Shown one piece after another: positions 1 to 5,295 of a stretch of DNA of 6,464 nucleotides. The notes beneath the pieces were generated by a model. That model was given only the letters and a program-made list of their open reading frames with translations, was not told the origin of the DNA and made no database searches. The DNA comes from Selenomonadaceae bacterium (GTDB lineage: Bacteria; Bacillota; Negativicutes; Selenomonadales; Selenomonadaceae), in assembly GCA_017484235.1 (NCBI GenBank), contig JAFUTM010000303.1:1-6464 (forward strand), given 5' to 3'. The number at the start of each line of letters is the position of its first letter. Within the stretch, counting starts at the first letter, position 1. A program made the translations under genes and the position numbers.

Positions 1-450
1 CCATGTACAACAATTGAAAAACTTGCTAATAACTATTTATGTGGTCGCTCAAAAATTATTTTATCCGATAATTCTTATGATAAGCTAATATATCAAGCAG
101 CACACATTACAGATATTAATCCTAAATCTAATAATCATATCTCGCCTAAAAATACAAAAGGGTTGATTGATTTTTTAACGGTTCACAAAGGTCAAGTTTT
201 GATGACTCGTTCAGGTACAATAGGCAAAATAGTTTACGTTTCAAAAACTTTGGATAACAAAATTTTTACACCTGACTTGTTAAGAATTGAAGTCTACAAT
301 GAAATAGACGCCGGATACATTTATGCTTATTTAAAATCAAAAATTGGTCAAATGCTCATAAGTTTAAATTTTTATGGTGCAGTTGTTCAACACTTAGAAC
401 CGGAGCATCTTGCAGGCGTGCCGATACCGGACGCGCCGACTGAATTATAA
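1..450 (+). CDS. Type I restriction specificity subunit (HsdS-like), first target-recognition domain, 5' end outside window, ends at premature stop
   Basis: The frame is open from base 1, so this is the C-terminal 149 residues of a gene that starts off the window; the TTG at 163 is internal, not a start. HsdS directs the methylase and translocase subunits of type I restriction-modification complexes to their DNA target, using two target-recognition domains (TRDs) separated by helical spacers. The visible part is the second half of TRD1: TRSGTIG at residues 69-75, then GYIYAYL, then YGAVVQHLEPEHL and a PIP end. The same series recurs in the downstream half (TRSGSIG, GYIYIWL, YGAVIQHIEKEQL), so this is one half of an internally duplicated protein. 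It stops at TAA 448-450, just where the helical spacer should begin, and the same frame stays open afterwards. It is best read as the front half of a nonsense-broken gene. No hsdM or hsdR is visible. It could instead be the specificity part of a fused methylase-specificity protein. Confidence 0.75.
   Translation, partial: PCTTIEKLANNYLCGRSKIILSDNSYDKLIYQAAHITDINPKSNNHISPKNTKGLIDFLTVHKGQVLMTRSGTIGKIVYVSKTLDNKIFTPDLLRIEVYNEIDAGYIYAYLKSKIGQMLISLNFYGAVVQHLEPEHLAGVPIPDAPTEL
448..450 (+). other. In-frame TAA interrupting the hsdS-like gene
   Basis: This is the only stop in this frame between base 1 and 1264. The 26 codons after it (451-528) encode a helical, charged stretch including ESYKLRDESNDLIDEA. 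That stretch matches by position the C-terminal helix of the second half (INALALEANAKRYEAY). The duplicated architecture is therefore continuous across the stop. A single C-to-T change from CAA (Gln) would be enough to create it. There is no frameshift. Confidence 0.8.
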
Positions 451-528
451 CTCAATATTCATAATCTAATCGTCGAGTCATATAAATTACGCGACGAATC
501 CAATGATTTAATTGATGAAGCTACGAAC

Positions 529-1266
529 TTGCTTATTGCTGAATTGAAATTAAATGATATAAATTTTAATTCGACCAGTCAAACCTTCACTGTCAAGGCA
601 AGCAATTTATCCGGCAGATTAGACGCTTCTTACCACGTGCCGATTGTTGACGCAATCACCGCGCATCTGAAACAGCACGCCGCAGAAGTCACAACCATTG
701 GCGATAAACGTATCAGTAAAGCGATCATTCTTCCTGGACGATTTAAGCGCATTTACGTTGATGAAGGTTTTGGCGTTCCATTTTTTGGCGGTCGCAGTAT
801 CGGTGAATTGGATCCTTCAGATAAAAAATATTTGTCTTTCGCCCAACACGATAAGAAGATTAAAGACGAATTGACCATACACGAAAATATGATTTTAGTC
901 ACTCGAAGTGGTTCTATTGGCAATATTGTATTAGTTCCTAAGCATTGGAATAATTGGGCTGTTACAGATGATATTTTAAGATTAATTCCAATCAAAAGTG
1001 ATATTGCAGGATACATTTATATTTGGCTTCAAACAGATTTTGCAAATAAAATTTTAAAATCATTTTCATATGGCGCAGTTATACAACATATTGAGAAAGA
1101 ACAGCTTGAATCAATGCTCATACCCATACTAAAGAATCAATCAGCACAAAATAAAATCAACGCCCTTGCACTTGAGGCGAACGCTAAACGTTATGAAGCG
1201 TACTGCCTTGAGCAAAAAGCGTTGAAGATTATGAACGAAATAATCTATTCTACGCGGACAGACTGA
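529..1266 (+). CDS. Type I restriction specificity subunit (HsdS-like), second target-recognition domain, downstream half of a broken gene
   Basis: This continues the frame of the upstream half after the TAA at 448. Open sequence starts at 451, and the first possible start codon is TTG 529. The bases before it show no Shine-Dalgarno sequence, so independent translation is doubtful. Counting from TTG (245 residues), SGRLDASYH at 28-36 is the usual entry motif of an HsdS TRD. PFFGGRSIGEL at 84-94 and KYLS follow, then TRSGSIG at 125-131, GYIYIWL at 161-167 and YGAVIQHIEKEQL at 181-193. A C-terminal helix at about 206-240 acts as the second spacer. In a working protein this half would recognise the second part of a bipartite DNA target. 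Half-length HsdS proteins can dimerise in known systems, so function is not ruled out, but a pseudogene remnant is more likely. Its last 22 bases overlap the convergent adaptor gene. Confidence 0.72.
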   Translation: MLIAELKLNDINFNSTSQTFTVKASNLSGRLDASYHVPIVDAITAHLKQHAAEVTTIGDKRISKAIILPGRFKRIYVDEGFGVPFFGGRSIGELDPSDKKYLSFAQHDKKIKDELTIHENMILVTRSGSIGNIVLVPKHWNNWAVTDDILRLIPIKSDIAGYIYIWLQTDFANKILKSFSYGAVIQHIEKEQLESMLIPILKNQSAQNKINALALEANAKRYEAYCLEQKALKIMNEIIYSTRTD

Positions 1267-2306
1267 CCGTCACGGAGTTTGTGGACGCCCGCAGTTACTA
1301 CCACGTCATTAGTATTGAGACCATAGACCATTACATTATTATTTTCAAAATCCTTAACGACCACAGATTTCAGCGTGACCTTGCCGTCTTTAACAATCCA
1401 GACCTGCGGCTTATCGTTAGTCTGATAAATCGCACTCAGCGGCAAAATAGTTGCATTGACTGAAGAGTTTGTACCGGTAGATAAGGAAACACTTGCCGTC
1501 ATACCAAGCTGCATATTATTCGGCGGACTGGGCAGTGCAATCTTTACCGTAAACGTCCGCGCAGCAGAGTCAGCCATCGGCGCAATCTCTCGAACGTAAC
1601 CTTCGACCTTATCGGGAAGCGCCCAAAAACTAACATTAACTGGCATATCAATTTGTATGTCAGTTATTTTATTTTCTGGAATATCAACCACAACCTCCAG
1701 CTCACTCGTCTGCACCAAAGTTGCAACGGTCTGTCCGGCAGAGACAACCTGACCGCTCTCAACGGCAATGGACGAAATGACACCGGAAGAATCGGCAATC
1801 AAATTCGTGTATTCAAGGGCATTCTGACTCTGTGCCGCTGCCGCCAGCGCGTTTTCATATGCGGCAGAGGCGGCATTATAATTTGTTTGATACTGGTCAA
1901 GCACAGAAGCGGCAATCGCGTTTGCTTTAAACAATTCTTTATAACGTGCCAGCTCAGAGGCGGCTAAATCCAGCTGCGCTTTCGAGGACGAAACCTGCGC
2001 TTCTGCTTGATTAGACTGCTGTACAACGTCTCGCGGATTAATGGTCATTAATACATCACCTGCTCTAACGAAAGAACCAACGTCAACATTACGCGACATA
2101 ATTTGTCCACCGACTTGAAACGCCAGATTTGTTTGGTATCGCCCTTTAACCGTGCCGGAGTATGTTTCCTCACTCTTGACATCAGCCGCTGTAACCTGCT
2201 GTACCTTGACCAGTGGCGGCTTAGTCTCTGCAGCTTCTTCGTCACCGCAGCCGAACAATAAGATCATAAACATAAAACACATCAATATAAATTTTATATT
2301 ACTCAT
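1245..2306 (-). CDS. RND efflux periplasmic adaptor (membrane fusion protein), lipoprotein
   Basis: This 353-residue protein belongs to the AcrA/MexA-type HlyD superfamily, which links an inner-membrane RND permease to an outer-membrane channel. A lipoprotein signal occupies residues 1-20: a hydrophobic stretch, then LLFGC with the lipidated Cys at 20 (Phe at -2 is slightly atypical). The first lipoyl half is at about 61-92 (LAFQVGGQI, VGSFVRAGDVL) and an Ala/Gln-rich alpha-hairpin at 93-165. The second lipoyl half is at 166-199 (SGVISSIAVESGQVVSAGQTV), the beta-barrel at 201-275 (RTFTVKIALP) and the membrane-proximal domain to the end (GVHKLRDGQSVRV). Length and domains are complete. ATG 2306 has AAGGTGA at 2317-2323 with a 10-nt spacer. 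It follows the GH84 gene by 18 bases, so the two are probably co-transcribed. Such adaptors are normally followed by their permease, but here the next gene is the convergent hsdS-like remnant. The substrate cannot be predicted. Confidence 0.92.
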   Translation of the reverse strand: MSNIKFILMCFMFMILLFGCGDEEAAETKPPLVKVQQVTAADVKSEETYSGTVKGRYQTNLAFQVGGQIMSRNVDVGSFVRAGDVLMTINPRDVVQQSNQAEAQVSSSKAQLDLAASELARYKELFKANAIAASVLDQYQTNYNAASAAYENALAAAAQSQNALEYTNLIADSSGVISSIAVESGQVVSAGQTVATLVQTSELEVVVDIPENKITDIQIDMPVNVSFWALPDKVEGYVREIAPMADSAARTFTVKIALPSPPNNMQLGMTASVSLSTGTNSSVNATILPLSAIYQTNDKPQVWIVKDGKVTLKSVVVKDFENNNVMVYGLNTNDVVVTAGVHKLRDGQSVRVE

Positions 2307-2316
2307 TGTTTATCAT

Positions 2317-2323
2317 TCACCTT
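2317..2323 (-). promoter_or_regulatory. Ribosome binding site of the adaptor gene
   Basis: AAGGTGA on the minus strand lies 10 nt before ATG 2306 and directly after the TAA stop (2325-2327) of the GH84 gene. This arrangement supports translation from a shared transcript. Confidence 0.75.
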
Positions 2324-2324
2324 T

Positions 2325-3785
2325 TTATTGTGAATCGACTTGCTCAGATAATTCGGATTCTTCTTCGGGTTCCGTCTCAATCAAATTCAGCACTTCATCA
2401 ATAAAGGCACGAGCCGTTTTTTCGGAAATTATTGCCGTCACCTCGTGCTGCTGAATCACTTCTAATTTACGTCTAAGTTTTGATATGTTTCGTTTAAGCC
2501 GCCTATTATTTTCGCCACGTTTAGCTTTTAACGAATCTACGGCAATTATATCGGCCTCAACAATGCGTTGCAACTGCTCAAGCTGCGGCTTGCACTCCGC
2601 TAATATACGTTTTGGCAACTTAGAATGAAGCCGTTTGGTTGCAGCTAAAATGGATTCCAGCTGATCCTTCACATTTTGCATATCTCCATAAAATTCATCG
2701 TCAGAGCCTGACTCATAACTGATAAGCAATTTATCCATCGCCACTCGCAGTTCTGAACCGTCTGGCCGGCCGACATTAGCCCAGCTATTTTCAAGATGTT
2801 GCGAATGGCGGGCAAAGAGTTTAAAGTCTTCAGCTAATTTGCCAAACTGCTCATCAATGGCGGCGTTCCACGAATTATCTGGATTATAATTTTCCGGATC
2901 ATTGGCATAGTCGGCACCAGTCGTCAGCGCAACTTTTGACAAGTATGCATACTTCATCGGATTGAAAAAGATTGCCGGTATATCTGAGTACTGAGGCAAA
3001 TTTTCAATAGGGCCGAGTGCAAGTTTAGCTTCCATATAATCAGTAACCGGATAATTCCACCAGATGCCTAAACTGCGGTTGTACATCTTGCTCGTTAAAA
3101 TATACTGCTCATCGGTAATCTCTGGACAGACAACATTATCACCGGTATACAAAACCAAAATCTCTGGATTGAGGGTCATCGAAAAGTTGGCAGTATACGG
3201 TGTACGGCCGCAATCATCAATCATATCCAGCCTAAAATACTCAGTCGGCACGGTTATCAGCGGCGAAACATCATCATATTTATCAATAAAATTAATCTTT
3301 AGTCGATTTAAAAACTCCGCCTGTGCGCCGCCGTCTTTACTATCAATGTCATCAAAAAAAACTGCAAAATCGCGAACGCCGAGATTATACATCACCTGGA
3401 ATTTATCAATCATCGTGTTAAGTTCATCTGCGGAAGAGTAGTCTAAATCAAGACCAGGCGATATTGCAAAAATGAATTTGATGTTGTTGACTTTGGCAGC
3501 GGCAATCAGTATGGCAAGCTCGTCCAGTTTATCTTGAGGATATGGCTCGCGCCACTTTGCTCTGTGATAAGGATCATCTTTCGGCGCGTATATGTAGGCG
3601 TTCAAGCCGTGTTTGTTGCAAAACTCAAATATATCAATACGATTTTCCATTGTCCACGGTGTACCGTAGAAGCCTTCAACCACGCCGCGAATTGGTATCG
3701 CTGAAGCGAAGGCTGTTGACGCTGCCAAAACAGAGGCCGCGACTAATCCGGTAACAGTTGCTTTTAATTTACTAAGTTTATTCAA
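2325..3785 (-). CDS. Secreted GH84-family beta-N-acetylglucosaminidase-like (O-GlcNAcase/hyaluronidase type)
   Basis: Proposed start is TTG 3785, giving 486 residues. It has GAGGTGA 8 nt upstream and yields a clean signal peptide (MNKLSKLK, hydrophobic 9-25, AFASA cleavage near 27-29). A longer frame from TTG 3827 is possible, but its first codons lie inside the promoter. GH84 enzymes remove terminal beta-linked GlcNAc from glycans and glycoproteins by substrate-assisted catalysis using two adjacent Asp residues. Family motifs in order: RGVVEGFYG (33-41), YAPKDDPYHR (66-75), FAISPGLD (106-113), FFDDI with the catalytic pair at Asp145-Asp146, VPTEY (179-183), YTGDNVVCPEIT (213-224) and WWNYPVTDY (242-250, with the usual active-site Asn at 244). 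Helical post-catalytic regions follow. The C-terminus is a charged helix and an acidic Glu-rich tail with no CBM or anchor. It is exported, perhaps acting on mucin or cell-surface glycans. It is the first gene of an operon with the adaptor. Confidence 0.93.
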   Translation of the reverse strand: MNKLSKLKATVTGLVAASVLAASTAFASAIPIRGVVEGFYGTPWTMENRIDIFEFCNKHGLNAYIYAPKDDPYHRAKWREPYPQDKLDELAILIAAAKVNNIKFIFAISPGLDLDYSSADELNTMIDKFQVMYNLGVRDFAVFFDDIDSKDGGAQAEFLNRLKINFIDKYDDVSPLITVPTEYFRLDMIDDCGRTPYTANFSMTLNPEILVLYTGDNVVCPEITDEQYILTSKMYNRSLGIWWNYPVTDYMEAKLALGPIENLPQYSDIPAIFFNPMKYAYLSKVALTTGADYANDPENYNPDNSWNAAIDEQFGKLAEDFKLFARHSQHLENSWANVGRPDGSELRVAMDKLLISYESGSDDEFYGDMQNVKDQLESILAATKRLHSKLPKRILAECKPQLEQLQRIVEADIIAVDSLKAKRGENNRRLKRNISKLRRKLEVIQQHEVTAIISEKTARAFIDEVLNLIETEPEEESELSEQVDSQ

Positions 3786-3793
3786 TATTAAAA

Positions 3794-3800
3794 TCACCTC
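3794..3800 (-). promoter_or_regulatory. Ribosome binding site deciding the GH84 start
   Basis: GAGGTGA on the minus strand is 8 nt before TTG 3785. No comparable site precedes TTG 3827, so this site sets the start at 3785. Confidence 0.8.
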
Positions 3801-3809
3801 AACGCCCTC

Positions 3810-3838
3810 ATTATAATATATCTTCAATTTAAATGCAA
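3810..3838 (-). promoter_or_regulatory. SigA/sigma-70-type promoter of the GH84-adaptor operon
   Basis: On the minus strand, TTGCAT (-35, 3833-3838) is followed by a 17-nt spacer and a perfect TATAAT (-10, 3810-3815). Transcription would begin near 3803, leaving a leader of about 18 nt that contains the GAGGTGA ribosome binding site. I see no clear operator palindrome over it. Confidence 0.75.
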
Positions 3839-3885
3839 CAAAAAAGCAGTTTTCGCGTTGCCATATCTCCTTACATAAATTAAAC

Positions 3886-3913
3886 TTTCACAATTAAAAG
3901 GAAAATCTATATT
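3886..3913 (+). promoter_or_regulatory. Candidate promoter of the Asn-rich secreted protein gene
   Basis: TTTCAC (3886-3891), a 16-nt spacer and TATATT (3908-3913) could form a sigma-70-type promoter about 26 nt before the ribosome binding site and start of the downstream gene. The match is moderate and the region is AT-rich, so a chance match is possible. It is divergent from the GH84 promoter, with about 50 bases between the two -35 boxes. Confidence 0.4.
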
Positions 3914-3933
3914 TAAGGTCGAATATTTTGTAC

Positions 3934-3940
3934 GAGGTGA
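3934..3940 (+). promoter_or_regulatory. Ribosome binding site deciding the GTG start at 3946
   Basis: GAGGTGA is the same motif as that of the divergent GH84 gene. It is correctly spaced for GTG 3946 and too late for TTG 3928. Confidence 0.7.
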
Positions 3941-3945
3941 ATAAG

Positions 3946-5079
3946 GTGAATAATTTTTATAAAAAAAGATTTAAATACATAGCCGGATCGTTAGTTGCTT
4001 CTATGTTTTTTGTTTCGTCGCTGACCTATGCCGCAGAAGATGATGACGTTGTTATTTTTGGCGGCCATTTTGAATCTGAGTCTTCATCTGACGACATTAG
4101 CAGCAATGCAAATAATGATGATAGTACCAGCAATAATGATAATAATATTAATGCAGGCAACAGCCCTGAAAATACCAATGATGCAAACAGTAATAATGAA
4201 ACTCGTATCCATACTAATGAGTTTGATAACACTTTTAATAATAATGCTAATCCTACAATCAATGAAAATGAATTTGAAAGCAACAATAGCAACGGAGAAA
4301 GTAGTACTCGCAATGTAGATGAGACTAATTCCAACAATAATACTGACGCCGACAATACTGTCAATTCAAACGATAGCAATAGTAATAATATAAATAATCC
4401 TGATGATATTAATGAAAATACTAATAATATTACTCCTTTGGAAAATTCCAATAATCTCAATGATTCAAGTGACAATATCTATATTAAACCTAATAATTCA
4501 AATAATACTTCGAATTCTGACTCCAATGCGAATATGAAGAAACTGAAGGCCCGTTTTGTTAAGTTGTTTAGTGACGATACTTATAATTATTATTTAGACC
4601 GAAAAAGTGTCCGCTGGGTTCGTGTGCCTTACTTGAATTCTGAGTATATGGCAGATGTCTGGATTAGAATGATTGAAAAGAAGCCTAACGATGAAAATAT
4701 GTCTGATGATATGTACAGATACATCAATGAGGACGTTGATGATGAAATTACTGAGGCGCGTGCTAAAGGCATTTTGTATGATGAAGTTGATGTTAAAGTT
4801 CTTCGTACTAAGAAATATTTATTAGAGCATTATTATATTAGACCTAAGACTCAGCAGATACAATTTTTGTGTGAGTTAGAGGTATTTGGGCGTCCGCAAA
4901 ATGCTATTAAGGAGCGTTCTTATGATTATAAGAATTGGGAAAATTTAATTCCAGGCAGTATTGAGTTTGCGATTTATTACAGTGTATTGTCAGATATTGG
5001 CACGAGTAAGGCTTCTGAGCGCGGACACATGACTGCAGCTGATATGGTTGAAGAATACGCGCGTATTTCTATTCGTTAA
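3946..5079 (+). CDS. Secreted Asn-rich low-complexity protein with C-terminal domain of unknown function
   Basis: GTG 3946 is preferred: GAGGTGA at 3934-3940 stands 6 nt before it, and it gives 377 residues starting MNNFYKKRFK. An alternative TTG at 3928 lies before this site. A signal peptide spans 1-29 (positive start, hydrophobic core AGSLVASMFFVSS, cleavage after TYA). Residues about 46-196 are almost entirely Asn, Ser, Asp, Thr and Glu with no regular repeat, encoded mostly by AAT codons, so probably a disordered linker or stalk. Residues about 198-377 look folded, with KARFVKLFSDDTYNYYLDRKSV, a strand-rich part, YKNWENLIPGSIEFAIYYSVL and a helical end. The opening of this domain (value-of-a-variable style 'Y-Y-L-D-R-K-S-V ... 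V-W-I-R') recalls surface-adhesin-E-like domains, but I cannot confirm that. There is no anchor motif or membrane helix after the signal, so it is exported to the periplasm or beyond. Function unknown. Confidence 0.85.
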   Translation: MNNFYKKRFKYIAGSLVASMFFVSSLTYAAEDDDVVIFGGHFESESSSDDISSNANNDDSTSNNDNNINAGNSPENTNDANSNNETRIHTNEFDNTFNNNANPTINENEFESNNSNGESSTRNVDETNSNNNTDADNTVNSNDSNSNNINNPDDINENTNNITPLENSNNLNDSSDNIYIKPNNSNNTSNSDSNANMKKLKARFVKLFSDDTYNYYLDRKSVRWVRVPYLNSEYMADVWIRMIEKKPNDENMSDDMYRYINEDVDDEITEARAKGILYDEVDVKVLRTKKYLLEHYYIRPKTQQIQFLCELEVFGRPQNAIKERSYDYKNWENLIPGSIEFAIYYSVLSDIGTSKASERGHMTAADMVEEYARISIR

Positions 5080-5137
5080 TTTATTTGTACCTTCTTGTTA
5101 ATTTTTGTTGCTTGGTTTACATTTTTAATATTAGAGC

Positions 5138-5161
5138 CTTCTTTCTTTTGAAAGAAAGAAG
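5138..5161. repeat. AT-rich palindrome, CTTCTTTC/GAAAGAAG
   Basis: A 10-11 bp perfect stem with a 2-4 base loop, built of a pyrimidine arm and a purine arm. With no following U-tract it is not a standard terminator, though it could slow polymerase or block 3' exonucleases at the end of the Asn-rich gene transcript. Together with the next hairpin it may be one dispersed repeat unit. Confidence 0.65.
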
Positions 5162-5171
5162 CAAAGAAACA

Positions 5172-5207
5172 GTCCGCTGAAGTCGCGTCCGGCGACTTAA
5201 CGCGGAC
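5172..5207. repeat. GC-rich two-step hairpin (REP-like candidate)
   Basis: GTCCGC (5172-5177) pairs with GCGGAC (5202-5207). Inside it, AAGTCGC (5180-5186) pairs with GCGACTT (5192-5198) around a 5-base loop, with a small TG/AAC internal bulge. Its high GC content contrasts sharply with the AT-rich DNA on both sides, as in REP-type elements or small MITE relics. Whether it recurs in the genome cannot be seen here. Confidence 0.6.
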
Positions 5208-5247
5208 GGCCTCGCATCACGCTCGGCCATAAAAATACGATAATTTA

Positions 5248-5282
5248 ATTCCTCATTCTTAATTTATAATTCATAATTAGTA
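5248..5282 (+). repeat. Five 7-bp degenerate units (ATTnnTA-like)
   Basis: Units in register: ATTCCTC, ATTCTTA, ATTTATA, ATTCATA, ATTAGTA. Each starts with ATT. The run ends at the ribosome binding site of the beta-helix gene and contains TATAAT at 5265-5270. A change in unit number would alter promoter spacing. Confidence 0.55.
5265..5270 (+). promoter_or_regulatory. Candidate -10 box for the beta-helix gene
   Basis: A perfect TATAAT, which would place transcription start near 5277, about 19 nt before ATG 5296. The -35 region (5241-5248) is only AATTTA-like. As the box lies inside AT-rich heptads, the match could be fortuitous. Confidence 0.35.
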
Positions 5283-5290
5283 AAGGGTGG
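5282..5290 (+). promoter_or_regulatory. Ribosome binding site of the beta-helix gene
   Basis: AAAGGGTGG is 5 nt before ATG 5296. It overlaps the alternative GTG at 5287, which rules that codon out as the start. Confidence 0.7.
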
Positions 5291-5295
5291 TTGTT

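Larger units (their letters stand above)
5080..5295. other. Intergenic region with hairpins and short repeats
   Basis: This 216-base stretch holds no convincing coding sequence on either strand. From left to right it has about 58 bases of T-rich sequence after the stop, an AT-rich palindrome (5138-5161), a GC-rich two-step hairpin (5172-5207), a further GC-rich piece with GGCC at both ends (5208-5228), and AT-rich heptads (5248-5282) running into the ribosome binding site of the next gene. Neither hairpin has a T-run right after it on either strand, so no canonical intrinsic terminator is seen. Confidence 0.6.

Noticed and set aside
753..1016. An open frame antisense to the second hsdS recognition domain.
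   Set aside because: The plus strand carries the clear conserved TRD motifs; the antisense product has no recognisable features or ribosome binding site.
1653..1967. Open frames opposite the adaptor and GH84 genes (also 1281-1463, 2152-2454, 3064-3441, 3542-3754).
   Set aside because: They lie wholly within well-supported genes on the other strand and look like complement artefacts.
3928..3945. TTG 3928 as start of the Asn-rich protein.
   Set aside because: The GAGGTGA ribosome binding site lies downstream of it and fits GTG 3946.
4026..4475. A long Leu/Ser-rich open frame on the minus strand and a Met/Ile/Leu-rich one on the plus strand (4028-4318).
   Set aside because: Both are antisense or shifted readings of the AAT/AGC-rich Asn tract, with no ribosome binding site and only skewed hydrophobic composition.
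4081..4533. Tandem DNA repeat or CRISPR-like array in the Asn-rich region.
   Set aside because: The AAT richness is irregular, with no constant unit or spacer; it is protein-level low complexity.
5138..5207. Intrinsic terminator for the Asn-rich gene.
   Set aside because: Hairpins are present, but there is no run of T right after either stem on either strand.
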